From Viridothelium virens (taxonomy: Eukaryota; Ascomycota; Dothideomycetes; Trypetheliales; Trypetheliaceae): a stretch of DNA of 64,000 bases. The notes beneath the pieces are model-generated. The model saw nothing but the letters and a program-made list of their open reading frames with translations, was not told where the DNA came from and ran no database searches. The translations under genes and the position numbers were made by a program. The stretch lies in the NCBI GenBank assembly GCA_010094025.1, contig ML991793.1, forward strand, positions 186,001 to 250,000. Direction: 5' to 3'. Positions 11,701 through 24,192 of this stretch are shown here, piece by piece. Position 1 is the first letter of the stretch, and every line of letters begins with the position of its first letter.

Positions 11701-14700
11701 TCAAACCTGTTTCTTCAGACTCGGCCTCCCCCTGCCCCTCTTCACCGGCGCTACCGACTTTGCTGGGATCACCTCCTCACTATCCGCTTCACTCCCACTC
11801 TCATCTGACAGCTGGACCACCCTCTCCGCATCTACCATCGGTCTATTTACCGGAACGAACCCTGAAGTCCTTACCTGATTAGCCCCATTGACTGCCGGCG
11901 GCGGTGGGCGGAAAGTCTTCGTCATGGTGGACACAGATGTCGTATCTATTTTCGGAGCATGAGTCCCAGACGCGGACAAGGATTGACGCTTAGTGGCGCC
12001 GACAATCTTGACCTTCTTCCCACCTTTGCGATCGAAGATGGAGCTTCCGACTTTAGATCCAACGCCTTTGACAGGCATGGGTCTTGCGGGGAAGGGGTGC
12101 GCGGCGGTTTCGGCGCCTGCGCTTGTATCTTCTTCGGCATCAGGCTCGGCCGAGGAGTCCGAGTCGAAGTTTCCGGCGGCCCATTTCGCAGCTTTGATCT
12201 TGGCTTTGAGGTTCTCCTCTTCCTGCATGCGGGCAATTGCTTGCTGCGCGATCAATTGAGACATATCGAGGGTCGAGTTCTGGGTAGCAGGACCTAGTAC
12301 TGAGTCCGTTGAAGCAGCGTCGCCTCTGTCGTCTTCTTCGTCATCGCTGATGTCGTTGGGCTGGTTGCCAGCGCTGGCTCGGACGGGTCGCATCGTAGGT
12401 CTCTTTCCAGCTTGAGCTCGCGTTGGTAAGGTCTGTCGCCGTGCTGCCTCTCTTATGCGATTGCGGCTGGGCCCGCGATCTTTCCAGTCGTCAGGGAGTA
12501 TCTCCGGTAGCTCAGGATTGCCTTCATGTCTCTTCGCGAGGTAGGAGGAGATACGACGACGACCGTCAGCGTCGCGGCGATGATCGCTTGCGCCATCCAG
12601 CTGCATTGCAGCATCATCAATTTCCTCATCAGATTCCACCGTGACCTCTTCATACTGGAGCTGACGTTTCTTTGGTTTACCATCAGGGCCAGTGGTGCGC
12701 CGCTTGTCCTTGCGTGTCCCAAAGGTCTCGTCTTGATCAACTCGATAGCGGAACTGCTTAGGCTGCTTGGTATTTGTCTTGGGCCCAGCTTTAGGTCCAG
12801 CAACTTTTGGCGGTGCAATATCGGATTTCAAGAGTACGTTTTCTTCAGCTTCGATTTCAGGTATGTCTTGCCCGTTCTGGATCTCACGTGTAAGTGAGTT
12901 GTTTACGAGTTCAGCAAGTTTGTCTTTGTTGATTCGCAGCATGACGACCTTCTTCTTGCCTCTCTGTGCAGCCTGAAACATGATATAGCGGCCTTGCTTT
13001 CTAGCCTCTTCGAGAGCTTTCTTTTCCTTTTGCTTCATGAACTCTCTAGTAGCATCATTCTTCGGCAACTGCGTATCATCAACCTTCTTGCGCCTCTTGT
13101 TAGCAATAAAATTAATATCTGCACCGTCATCGCTAGCACGACGTCGCTTTTGGTTAACCTGGTTGTCCTCGTACAGCTCATCATCGTCATCAGCGCCATC
13201 TTGATAGTTATAACTAGGGTCTTCATAGTCTCCATCCTCGGGCTCCTGACGGTACATGACAGCTGCAGGCGCAACGTATCCTGAGTCATATTCCGCTCCA
13301 TTTGATGGATCTGGGTATTGAGGTGACAAGAATAGGGTGTCGTCAGGTCTTGCACCGTCAAGCATTGCGGATACATTTGGTAGAGGCGTGCTCGCGGCAC
13401 CACCGTCGAAATTCTCCCCGTCGTCCAAAGACGGGTCGACAAATCCATTCTGACTACGCCGTGGGACACTTGCGGCGGCACCACTAGTTCCACCGAGCCT
13501 CGGATCGATAGCTGGCTCATTGTCAGCCTCGGTATGTGCGGCTTCTCTATCCCCATCCTCGACATAATGATCATCCAGAGTTGCATCGGTCTCTTTGGCT
13601 CGTCGGGCTTCTTCGTGGCGCTGCCGTAAACGGGCAGTGTCTCTAGGATTCTCAAATGCGCTTTCTCTCAGCCAGTTGATGTTGGACTGGCTAAAGTCAA
13701 CAAGACATTCCACGCTCCGTTCATCAGCCACCTTCTTGGTGTCATGACCAAGAAGAGTTCCTTTTGGTTGATATGGTTTGAACCGTGCATCGTTCCTGCA
13801 TGGTAGACGCGTGCATATACGTCGGCAATGCGGACACTTCCAGCGTGGATTCTCCATGATTTCGAGGGGCTTCTCGTCGAATCCACGAAATAGGACGCCA
13901 TAGCACCACCATCGGTCACATGTCGAGCAACTACTCATCTTCCACTTGGCATGGCGATGGGCGCAATTATGACAAGTATGGGAGTTCTTCAACCAAGTAG
14001 CAGATTGCTTCTTCTTGGTTTTCTTCACGATACCGTCATCGTTGACTTCAATTTCTTCTGATTCAGAAGCTTCCTTGGGAAGTTCTTTCGATTTGTGAAC
14101 ATCGTTCCAGGGACGGATCTTTATCTGCTCTTTGCAAACTTGTGCAAGCGTCTTCTTGTCCAATCTCTTGTACTCATCCATCAGTGATAGAGGTGTCTTA
14201 TCCGTCAGCCCGCCATCAAGCGCAATGATCTGCTCCCTCCAACCTTCATACCTTGAGGTGAGCTCTCTCCATTTGAATTGTTCGACAAACTTGAGACCAG
14301 AGATACACGCGCAGCTTCGGCCCATTGCGAAACAGTGGAGGCACACGTCGTAGGGTTCCTCCGTGCCATGCCCGAGCATATCCTTGCACGAGGGACATGT
14401 CAAAAAGCGATTGAAGATGTTTCCCCGGCAATATGCGCACGTTACGTTACTGTCAAAAGGAAGCCACTGGCATTTCTCTTGTGGACCATCAGGGTTGAAC
14501 ATCTCAGAAAGAAGTAGCTCTTTGAAGAGAACCAATAAGCGTTTGAAGTCTTTCTGTAACTGCCTTATTTTTGCGGGCATCTTGGGTGGAGCGTCACTAC
14601 TGTAAGCTGGCCGGTATTGGGTCTTGGCCGTAGCTAGATGTCGCGAATATTTCTGTAGAGTGTAGTAAACCATCGCCTTGTTTTTGTATTGTTCATCACG

Positions 14701-15816
14701 GCAGACCATACGCGCGTTCGGTAGAGCTTCGTGCAAGGCTAATTCCAGAGTTTCTACAGTGGTTCTGTTCCAAGCAGCTTTCATAGTCCGAGTGCCACGG
14801 TTCCAGACTTGATGTGGGGCCAATGGAGGAATCAAGATAAAATCGCCAACGCGTTGCTCGACGACATAAGTCTTGAAGGGTGCCCTTTTCCAAGCTACGA
14901 CCTGAGCAAAATGGTTCTCCACCTCTATGTCATGACCCAGGACTGATAGCCAGTATTCAGCGACAAGATGCCGGTCCTTGGATTCGGTCATAAACCAAAC
15001 GGAAGATCCTGGTATTTCTGGCTTGCCATCTTCAGACACATGATTTGACGTCTCGACCATGATGTTGTGCCCCAAGCTGGCGCACATCTCGCGATGCGCC
15101 GGCGTGTATGTACCCTCGTGTCCAATGTAGCACATCATATTATCTGCTCGCATATCTTGTGGGAGACTGCTCATGAGGTCGCCTGCTCTTGCAACACCTT
15201 TTCCCATCCTCTTGCCAGTGCTATTGGGTATTGGTTCCTCCACCGCACCAGGTCCACCAACCTCACCAGTGCTTTCGTTGTTGTAGAAGAGGATAGGGGG
15301 AATATGCTCCTTTAACTTTTCATGCCATACAGGTGGACAGTCAATGTCCTTTAGATAGACCCGCTGACGATTTTGCTCTCGATAGGCATCTGACTTCTCA
15401 AAATACTGATTTGTGAGTTTCGACATGTTGTTGAGATAGTGTTTAACCGTTAGAGGCAGGCTATCTTTCGTTGTAAGATTGCGGGCGTTCTCGACTGTGT
15501 TGATAAAGACTTAGCGCTAATGTTTGTAGAATGGCAGCCTGGGCTCACCTTTATCCCCATGGTTGTCTCGCAGCCATCCAGGCGTAAATGTCCATGGATC
15601 CAAGAGGTCTTGAAAGCCTTCAATTATCAATGGTTTGCCTCCAACAATCACGTGTAAGGTGATGAGTTTTTCGAATTGTTCCATGCCGTTTTTGGCAATC
15701 ATGTCCACAGAAATTCGGTCCACATAACGAAAGTTTTCGGTTTCCTCCACTAGCGCTCTCACATCGAAGTCTGGAGAGATGGGCTCAAATGCAGCCCTCC
15801 GCCTAGAGGCTGGCAT
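11701..15816 (-). CDS. JmjC-domain chromatin protein with zf-4CXXC_R1 zinc finger
   Basis: Predicted 1343-aa nuclear protein. Exon 1 is 15816-15549 and exon 2 15464-11701. The JmjC fold (about residues 150-330) keeps the Fe(II) ligands: His213 and Glu215 in AHREM, and His307 in LAPHQVWNRG. It could therefore be an active 2-oxoglutarate dioxygenase, most likely a histone lysine demethylase. A first Cys-rich cluster (CAYC, CPSC, CLHC, about 430-475) and a second, CHNC...CSTCDRWWC...CPHCRR (about 585-650), match the zinc finger named after the monoamine-oxidase repressor R1. The C-terminal half is long, charged and disordered with several basic tracts, ending in an AT-hook-like KRGRGRPS. It is divergent from COQ2 across a 650-bp gap. 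Target residue unknown. I do not equate it with a named demethylase. Confidence 0.88.
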
Positions 15817-16464
15817 GGTGACTTTCGCCCTCTAATGAACGCTCAGAGTCGGGTGGCTATGACTGTGTATCGTGATTGTCGAGAAAGAGGGAAGGATAGT
15901 GCGAGTCCCAGTCCCGCGTCAAGACGCGGTTACTCATGCTAGACGTGTCGCGAAGGGCCCGTTGTTGTTTTTGTTGTTGTGGCAAGGTGAAATACAGATA
16001 GGCGTTTCGCTTGTACTAGGTATAAGTGCCCGCAGGTCACAAGGAGAATAGCGGGGGAGACTGCAAGTCGGGAGTGTCGAAATACCGCAATGCGAACTCA
16101 AGAGCTCGGACCAAGTGGTGTTGACAAAATCTCGCGATTCATCTCACTCTGAACTACGTTATCTAGGTACATTCACTCAGGCCACCAACGATTACTGAAC
16201 CTGAATTCTACTTTCCAGAAATGTCAAATTTTTGAGAAGAGGCATTCCTTCACATGGATCACTTCATAGACTCGAAGAAAATATCAATTGCAAATTAAAG
16301 ATGTAATATAACCATCAATTGGGAGGCCGACTGAGCACCGTACAATACCTGCTCGGAATCGAAATTCGGTTCTCACGCGATGGTCACAATAGCACGAGTT
16401 CGTTATCTGCGAAAGAGATAGCTATTGTATCATCTGCTTACTATTTAGAAAGCATGCATCGCGT
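15817..16464. other. Shared divergent promoter gap (JmjC / COQ2)
   Basis: 648 bp between two divergent starts. It contains a T/G-rich run near 15965 (ttgttgtttttgttgttg). No gene or clear TATA box seen. Confidence 0.5.
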
Positions 16465-17721
16465 TTGGGCGAAATTCGTCATGGACCACCCGGGAATGCC
16501 TTACTGAGGTCCCTTCTAAATCAGAACAATCTTTTGAAAGACATAAAATCGTCGAACCATACAAAGCTTCATTATTCTCTTGGCTGCTCGATTAGGCTCA
16601 AACAGAGGAGACATTCTTTTTGCGATCGGACTTCTTGCACTCATGGCATCTCCTGGCCTCTGCAATTTCACACGGCCTCAACCAATCATGATCGAACGAG
16701 GAGCACTGTAGCTGATCATGACATACCCATTGCTACCCAGAGCCGTGCATATGCTCCACCAAGAGCCGGCCTACTCTCTTATCTACCGGCATCAGTTGTC
16801 CCTTTCGCCGAACTCATCCGCCTTGACAAACCCGTAGGAACCTACTATCTCTTCTTTCCTTGCCTCTTCAGCACTCTCCTCGCCGCTCCCCTCACCATCC
16901 CAATCACACCTCCTCTCACCATCCTCAGCACTACATCTCTCTTCTTTCTCGGTGCCCTCATTATGCGCGGCGCCGGCTGCACCATCAACGACCTCTGGGA
17001 CCGTAATCTAGACCCTCATGTCGCTCGCACGCGTCTCCGCCCAATCGCCCGAGGGGCTATATCACCGCAAACCGCCATCATCTTCACGGGATTCCAGCTA
17101 CTCGCCGGTCTCGGGGTTTTGGTTTCATTTCCACCCGCATGCTTCTTCTACGGCGCACCATCTCTGCTACTCGTCGCGACGTACCCGCTCGCGAAGCGGG
17201 TGACGTACTATCCGCAGTTCGTGCTCGGATTGACCTTCTCCTGGGGTGCGTTTATGGGCTTTCCGGCACTGGGGCTTGACCTGTTGTCGGATGCGAACCT
17301 GATGTTGGCGGCAGGCACACTGTATGCGAGCAATGTGGCGTGGACGGTGCTGTACGATATGATTTATGCGCACATGGATATCCGAGATGATGCGACGGCT
17401 GGGATCAAGTCTATTGCGCTGAGGCATGAAAGGAATACAAAAGCGGTGTTGAGCGGGCTTGCAGCAGTGCAGGTCGGACTGCTCGGGCTAGCAGGCTGGA
17501 CAATAGGTGCGGGACCGGTGTATTATGTAGGTAGTTGTGGAGGAGCTATCGCGTCTCTGGGTTTGATGATATGGAGAGTAAGGCTGAAAAGCGTAGAGAG
17601 CTGTTGGTGGTGGTTTAGGTATGGATGTTGGTTTACAGGAGGAGCGATTGCATTAGGATTGCTCGGCGAATATGGGTCGAGAGTGGTTGCGAAAGACAAG
17701 CACGAGGAGAGAAATTCGTAA
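16465..17721 (+). CDS. COQ2: 4-hydroxybenzoate polyprenyltransferase, mitochondrial
   Basis: UbiA-family prenyltransferase, 418 aa, no intron. It joins a polyprenyl chain to 4-hydroxybenzoate in ubiquinone synthesis in the inner mitochondrial membrane. The first prenyl-diphosphate/Mg2+ motif is NDLWDRNLD near residue 175, and the second is YDMIYAHMDIRDD near residue 297. Hydrophobic helices alternate through residues 120-410. The first 110 residues are Arg/Ser/His-rich with few acids, as expected for a mitochondrial presequence. Other UbiA enzymes of fungal meroterpenoid clusters are shorter and lack such a leader, and no cluster partners lie nearby, so COQ2 is favoured. The start at 16465 is the only upstream Met in frame. 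Confidence 0.82.
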   Translation: MGEIRHGPPGNALLRSLLNQNNLLKDIKSSNHTKLHYSLGCSIRLKQRRHSFCDRTSCTHGISWPLQFHTASTNHDRTRSTVADHDIPIATQSRAYAPPRAGLLSYLPASVVPFAELIRLDKPVGTYYLFFPCLFSTLLAAPLTIPITPPLTILSTTSLFFLGALIMRGAGCTINDLWDRNLDPHVARTRLRPIARGAISPQTAIIFTGFQLLAGLGVLVSFPPACFFYGAPSLLLVATYPLAKRVTYYPQFVLGLTFSWGAFMGFPALGLDLLSDANLMLAAGTLYASNVAWTVLYDMIYAHMDIRDDATAGIKSIALRHERNTKAVLSGLAAVQVGLLGLAGWTIGAGPVYYVGSCGGAIASLGLMIWRVRLKSVESCWWWFRYGCWFTGGAIALGLLGEYGSRVVAKDKHEERNS

Positions 17722-18285
17722 TCAGGTTTAAAGCCTCACGAATATTCATTACTTTCAGGACTAAAGGTAGTGCGTTTTCTACACGTAAAACGCCTTGTGA
17801 AGTCCAGTTGCTGTGGATTCAATAAGGCCCTTCGGAGGGCTTCATACCGAGCACAGAACTGCACAAAATTACTGTCATCCGTGGATTGTTGTCACCTTGT
17901 CCTGCGTTTTCTCGGCCTGTGACTCTAAATAGGATGGCGTTGACGCTCGGCGTCTCAGGAGAACCAATGAAGTGGCTAACCACGAAGTTTCTGCATGTCA
18001 CCTACGATAAGCCTTTCGGCAAGGCTCACCTCACAGGCGGAAGGGAGGCACTATGCACGACTTCCATTTAGTGCATCAATAGTGGGGGAATGACTCTTGC
18101 CTTCCCCCACCGATGGCCCTAGAAGTGCCGTCTCTTCCAGTAAAGTATTCACTCTCTTGAAGCTTTGTTCTGCTTCAAATCATCGGTCTCTACTCCCAAT
18201 CGTCCTCTATTTCTCACCTAAGGTATAAAAATCCTCAGTCATCCGTTTTCGTCACCTTTTCCTTCTCTATACATATGAACCAAGG
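17722..18285. other. Intergenic between COQ2 and the DMT transporter
   Basis: 564 bp with no supported gene. The right end is the promoter of the next gene and includes a TATA-like box and CT-rich sequence before the ATG. Confidence 0.5.
18224..18230 (+). promoter_or_regulatory. TATA box of the DMT transporter gene
   Basis: TATAAAA lies 62 bp upstream of the ATG at 18286 and is followed by a CT-rich stretch (cgtcaccttttccttctc), a common fungal core-promoter layout. Confidence 0.5.
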
Positions 18286-19969
18286 ATGAGCGTGGGGCCG
18301 CCGAAACTGGATGTTGAAGATGACAAAGTCAGTCTGCTCAGTGCAGAATATGACCTCCACCAGCCTAATCGAAACGAAGTGATTAGCACAGATCCTGCTG
18401 TCAAGTCATCCTTACAAAGCCTACAGTATGTCGATGTACCCCGAACGGCTATACGACCTGTGTCGCCAGGTACCCTCTCGAACTTTTCTGTGGAAGACGT
18501 TGAGCGGTCAAGGCAGGGGAGAAGAGGTCTTCCTCTCGTTCCCGGACATGGAAGACGAGAAAATGCATCAAGATCGCCTGCTCCGCCAAGGACCTGGAGG
18601 GAAAGGTGGGATGCATTCTGGCTGAGGAACAAGGGCTTGGTCTTGATGCTATTTGCTCAGGTCTTTGGTGTACTGATGAATGTAACAACACGACTGTTAG
18701 AAATTGAGGGCAATGGAGGGAAGGGACTGCATCCATTTCAAGTGGGAACACCAAGCTATTGTCTCCCGGGCACGACTAACAATTCACGCTCAGATTCTCT
18801 TCGCTCGTATGTTCATCACACTTATCTTGTCGAGTTCATACATGTGGTGTATGAAGACGCCCTATTTCCCTCTTGGCATGAAAGAAGTTCGCTGGCTGCT
18901 CGTCTTGAGAGGCATTGGGGGTTTCTTTGGTGTTTTTGGAATGTATTGTAAGCATCCCTCTAAACTGTGCAAACCAGTAAGACCCCACAGCTTATGCCTA
19001 CGTACTAGACTCTCTCCTGTATCTTCCGCTCGCAGACGCAACCGTTATCACTTTCCTGGCGCCAGGCCTCGCTTGCTGGGCTTGCTCTATCCTCATCAAA
19101 GAACCTTATACACGTATCGAGCAAATTGGTGGCCTTATTTCAATTGTCGGTGTTGTTCTCATTGCCCATCCCACCTCGCTTTTCTCCAGCAACTCCAGCA
19201 ACATCTCCCCTTCCGCGAGCGGCAGCGCCGACGGGCCTGCGGCTGTGAACGGTACCAAGATTGCTCCTCCCACTGCCCCTGATGCATCGAGCTATGCAGA
19301 TGTTACGCCTTCACAAAGGCTCGGTGCGGTGGGTATTGCGTTGATTGGGGTGATTGGTGCAGCAACCGCATACACCACAATAAGATGGATTGGCAAGCGT
19401 GCGCATCCTCTCATCTCCGTGAACTATTTCGCCGCATGGTGTACCGTCGTGAGCATCACAATGATGCTTGCTCTACCTGGAGTCGGCTTTCTCGTCCCCT
19501 CAGGTCTCAAAGACTGGGCGTATTTAATTTTCCTTGGAACCTGCGGTTTTATTATGGTAAGTCAGCCTCCAATGCTCCCAACTCTTACTCAGTAAACTTA
19601 CCATCATGTACTAATAACTCTACTTCTCCATAGCAATTCCTACTTGCCGCCGGCCTTTCCTACGAGAAATCGTCCCGCGCTACTAACATGACGTACACCC
19701 AAATGCTCTTCGCCCTTGCCTTCGACAAGCTCGTCTTCGGCACCACGCCAGGCCTCACCTCTATCATCGGTTCTAGCCTGATTCTCGGATCGGCTATCTA
19801 CGTAGCTCTACAGAAAGATGCCGCCACGAAAAAGGAGGAGGGAAATGGGCAGGGGTACACAGGCGATGAGGAAGAAGCAAGAGGACTAGTAGAAATGTCA
19901 CTAGAGAATGATGATAGAGAAAATGAAATTAGGAATGTTGAGGAGGTGCAAATGAGAACATTAAGGTGA
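18286..19969 (+). CDS. DMT-superfamily (EamA / SLC35G-like) transporter
   Basis: Predicted 497-aa, ten-helix membrane transporter. Exons: 18286-18741, 18794-18947, 19009-19556 and 19634-19969; phases fit. A hydrophilic N-terminus of about 110 residues precedes the first helix (GLVLMLFAQVFGVLMNVTTR). The first EamA unit includes RGIGGFFGVFGMYY and the signature LADATVITFLAP, followed by IKEPYTRIEQIGG. After a Ser/Asn-rich loop comes the second unit with AATAYTTIRWIGKRAHPLIS, ending in a Lys/Glu-rich tail. The closest named relatives are human SLC35G and the uncharacterised yeast YMR253C type. Substrate is not established. Location is probably Golgi, endosome or plasma membrane. Confidence 0.85.
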
Positions 19970-20430
19970 AGGCGCGGGAGGAGAACGCATAGGTATATAG
20001 ACGGAATGAGGAATAGACTGATAGATTATGATATCTCGAATAAACTGAGAAATTTTTAACAATAATGAGGCCATATTGGCTTATAGGATATGAGTTGAGA
20101 GACCAGATTCTTTCGATCATCACAGCAGAAACGTAGGATGATGGCCGTAGAAACCTGATGTTCATTTTCGGAAAAGTCACCAACACGTAGATTATAACAA
20201 GACGTACGCTTGAATACCAGACTGGACGCCATATCGTTGGTGAACCTATGCATCCACAAATAATTGGAGCGCTAGCTTGCTTTTCTGAGCAAGATATCAG
20301 CACTCACAGTCTCGTATAATAATCAAAAGCTGCGTTCTATGTCAAATCAGTGTCGCAAATAGCCCAGACCAACCCCATAACTCCACGCTGTAGCAACCGG
20401 GTATCAATCTTGCACAATCTCAGACAAAAC
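19970..20430. other. Convergent 3' spacer
   Basis: 460 bp between the stop codons of the DMT transporter and IMA1. AT-rich at 20000-20060, as expected for 3' UTRs. No gene seen. Confidence 0.5.
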
Positions 20431-22435
20431 CTAAGACCGACCAAATAATCCTCCCAAGATCCCCCTCTTCTCTCCCGCCCTGACCTCCCTCGGCGTATCG
20501 TCCAGCGAAAACACCGAGGCAAACGCCGTCTCCAACCCAGTATCCACATAATCACTCTCCAAAAACCATTTGCTCGGCTTCAACTGCATATCTCCTGTCC
20601 CATCCTCATCGGCCTGCCGTACAGAGGAGGAGTTCCCAAGGCCTGCCTGCTCATCGGCGCCACTGCGTCTCATTACAGCATCTTGGAAGAGATTCCGCTT
20701 TTGCTCACTCGGGCGGTGGAAGGAGAGTTGCGGCGGATTACGGAGCCGGAATGCCGGGGATAGTGGCGCCGGTGGGAGAGTGCCACGGAATGGAGACTTG
20801 TAGTCTGGGACTGGTGCCGGGTTCTGCTGCTGCTGCTGGGATCCAGGGGCCACGAACGGCTGGACGGGCCGGCGTGGCTGGAACTGTGCTTGGGTAGGCG
20901 TCCACTCCATCGCATTTTCGGAATCGTAACTGTCAGAAGGTGTTGTCATGCTGTCGTCTTCAGGTGGTGGCGTGAGAGGTGTCACTGGAGAGGGATTATA
21001 CGGGTTGCGGGATAGAGAGGTGGCGACGCGATCATAAGGGGTAAATGGAGACTGTTCGGCCTGTTGGCGCATTTGCACAGCCGCTTGAACACGGTCGCGC
21101 TCCTCCCGGCGTCGTTGCTCACGGACTTCAGAGTGGTAAGGGTCGATATAGCGACGAGTTGACGAGGAGGGAGTAGTTGCCGAGTTGTAGTTGTCTTCTT
21201 TGGGTTGCACTTGCGTTTCGTCAAAAAGAGGTCTTCGCTGTTTGTTGAAGTTGAAACGAGTAGAGCGGTCGAGGTAGACAAGGCAGCAAGATTTGTACGT
21301 GGTCTGTAAAAATCAGTAGTTGAAACATGAAAGGATTGTTGAGGACTCACGAAGGCAAAGAGGATGAGCATGACAACATGTCCGCCTCGAAAGGCCTTCG
21401 ACGTGAGCCCAATTGATTTCGGATGATCCAAGTACTGCAACGCCCACCATCGAACCAGCGACACAAGGAGCTGCATTTGATAGTACTCCCCAAGCCCTTT
21501 CATACGTCCAACTCGCCTGTCAACAATTTTCGCTCGAAGACAATTATTCCACCAGAAGGATAGTAAACCGAGCTTAAGGCTCCATTTAGCAACAACATTG
21601 AGGACAAGGCCGCAGTAAGGATTGATGACTGATGTGCTCTTCGAATCAGAAATGCGAATAAGGTTGAAGATGTTCGCCAAGTCATGAATTATTAGCTCTC
21701 TTATGCATTGTCCAACAAAATTCTGAGTGTAGATGTTATGCCGATTTGACCTGTAATCGAAGGATTCAAGTGACACTTCCGTGACGTGCCAAACTAGTTG
21801 GCCGAGAATGCTGATCCACCACAAGAGCCCAGCGATGAAGATGACGATGCTTCTCCAGTTCAGAAGACCCAATGCCATTATATTCCTCTCATTCTGCTTT
21901 GACTTCTGCAACATATGACGAGCGTTATCTGCCTTGGCAACGTAGAGCGCCCTGTCCAAGCGTTTTTCAGCCTTAGGAGCGCAATCCAAGCAGACTTGTG
22001 GGTAACGAAGCCCTAAATTCCTTTTAAATTCGGGAAGCGCCTTCTCAAACTCTAGATATCGAGGGTCATCGAAGTCGGGTAGGTACTCGGCGAGAGACTG
22101 CTGGTAAATATGCTGGTTCGCCTGGCATTTGCGACAGAAGATCGGGTCGTTCCCGAATTCGAAGTCAGGCGAGGGACTTCGAGGAAAGCTTGATACATTC
22201 CGAGGACGCGGACAAGGACTATTTGAGTTGGCAGGAACGTCGGTGAAGTTGCCATTCTGCAAAGAAAAGCTTAGAATTGCTAGATGTTAGAGCTCTAGGG
22301 TCGAGGCCTTACTGCATCGAGATGATTGGTGGCATCACATGATTTACAATGCCATCCAGTTGCCCCTGATGAGGGAGCTTGCGAAGCCTTTGCACCACAA
22401 TAAAAGCACAGAGGCTTGCGCGAGAAGGAAAGCAT
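20431..22435 (-). CDS. IMA1: Integral inner nuclear membrane protein (Ima1/Samp1 family)
   Basis: Predicted 633 aa. Exons (minus): 22435-22313, 22256-21351 and 21303-20431. The first exon supplies the start of the Ima1 N-terminal zinc-binding domain (CFYCGAK, then CKSCDATNH). The second supplies CRKCQANQH, an acidic YLPDFDDPRY segment and CLDCAPKAE, which complete the Cys-pair pattern of the Ima1_N domain. Several hydrophobic helices follow (around SIVIFIAGLLWWISILGQLVW and FRGGHVVMLILFAF). The third exon is a long Pro/Ser/Gln-rich nucleoplasmic tail. Family members (fission yeast Ima1, human Samp1/NET5) sit in the inner nuclear membrane and couple chromatin or LINC complexes to the envelope. 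It is divergent from the uL24m gene with 355 bp between. Confidence 0.88.
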
Positions 22436-22790
22436 AGCTGCTGGATATAAAGGGTATCGATCGAGTCAGAGTAGGCAATCCTAAGCCGAAAGACCTTGCG
22501 CCAAGTCTGGAGATCAGTGTCGGAAATTCATGGAAAGGCTGTGAGAAGTCATTATGAGAGTGTGATAAAAATCCAACGGTCGAAGAAAGGAAAACTCTGG
22601 AACCAGGTGTGTAGACAAAGGTGGTTTATCTCCGAAGTGACGTTCCGAGTGCAGCTCCAGTGGTGTTTTTTTGGTTCCCTTTTCGGTCACCGCCTGGCAG
22701 AAAGTAGTCCGCTACTACGTCCGAGCATTTGCATCTCAATACTGATCGCCTGGCGACTTAGCATACCAAATATCTATCTTCACACTTCAC
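22436..22790. other. Divergent promoter gap (IMA1 / uL24m)
   Basis: 355 bp between divergent starts. Nothing distinctive seen. Confidence 0.5.
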
Positions 22791-23944
22791 ATGCAGCGCG
22801 TACTCGGTCGCTCGGCCGCTGCAGAGCGGCAGGCGGCTCGTCGTCTTAGCAAGTTACGAGACAAAAAGCTCAAGAAATCAATCAATAGATACCGTGTCGA
22901 AGTAACGCAGATGAAATCAAGGAACGTCCAAACAGTCAAGGAAGCTCGCCGACAACGGAAAGAAGACTGGGAGCTGGGTCCTCTGGCGCCGAAGCGAGAT
23001 GTAGGAGATAACGCCGAGCGTTACGGGACAATGGATACGAGGCAAATGCACCTTCCACAACTCTTGAAAAAGGATAGAATGAAGCACTGGTTCATTCGCG
23101 AAGGCGATAGAGTAGCCATCGTAAAGGGAAGAGACCAGGGTCAGATTGGAAAAGTCCTCGCTATCCACAAGGATTCCGAGTCGGTCTCAATTAGCGGACT
23201 CAATATGGTATGACAGTTACTCAGCATCTCTACGAGCTGTACTAACCACGTGAGTAGATGGAAGTACGGGTGTCAGAATTCATGCGCAGGGAAGACAACG
23301 ATCCTCGACCTACACGAGTCCTTCCAGGACCAGTACCCGTGAAAAATGTACGTTTGGTCCACGCCTACCTGGACCCCGAAACGCATATCCAGCGAGACAT
23401 CATCGTAGAAGAGGTTACGATGACGGCGTATTGGCGCGATCCAGTCACTGAGAAAGTGAGCTTCGAGCGTCAGATCAAAGGTCTACCTTCAAATGAGCCT
23501 ATCAGGGAAGGCTACAAAAGACCAGACTGGGAACGAATACCATGGCCGAAAGAGGAAGAAGAGCCGGAGAAGGAAGACCATGACAGTGATACCTTGCGCA
23601 TCACCGTCGACGAGCGGACGTTTGTGCCTTCGCTTTTGCGGCCGCCAATGCCACCAAGTGTATTGGACGAATTGCGCAACAAGTATAGCAAGTTCAGAAC
23701 TCGACATGATCCGGAATACATTGAGGCTAAGCAAGCTGAGGATCTGGAGGCAGAGGCCAGGGAGGAGGTCCCTGAGTGGATGTTGCAGCCTTCTCGTGAG
23801 CTACGGGAGAAGGCCAAGAAGAAGGAGAGGCTCGTCAAACCTGCTGTGCCCGATCTCATGTCCGAGGAAGATTTCTTAGTAAGAGTCGGAAAGTTGATGT
23901 CTGAGAGGGGTGTACCAGCGGAGCCTTTAGCAGCAAAAGCATGA
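22791..23944 (+). CDS. MRPL40: Mitochondrial large-subunit ribosomal protein uL24m
   Basis: Predicted 367 aa, exons 22791-23207 and 23258-23944. It binds 23S-like rRNA early in mitoribosome assembly. A basic leader (RSAAAERQAARRLSKLRDKK) precedes the KOW domain, REGDRVAIVKGRDQGQIGKV at about residues 103-122. The second exon starts at an in-phase ATG that encodes an internal Met. It is longer than bacterial L24 because of fungal C-terminal extensions rich in Glu/Lys. The yeast orthologue is MRPL40. It is convergent with ALG14, 248 bp between stops. Confidence 0.9.
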
Positions 23945-24192
23945 GCAAAGCTTCGGTGATTCGGGAGTGTAAAACTGCATTTGCACGTGGGCGTTTTGCA
24001 ATTTCTGTAAATTTGGTTTGTAAGATAAGGACAGGGCTTCAGTCGGCCCAAGAAGTTTCGCTTTCTTATGCGATACAATCCACCAACGCCTCGCTAAATA
24101 GAATATTGGCCTTCTCGGCTGTCTTCGCTCCAGATGATTGCTCTCGCTCGTGCTGAGGGAGATTCTCCTCCCAATATCCTATTCACACCCAG

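Noticed and set aside
11477-14605. Many plus-strand frames opposite the JmjC gene
   Set aside because: Shadows of the real minus-strand coding sequence.
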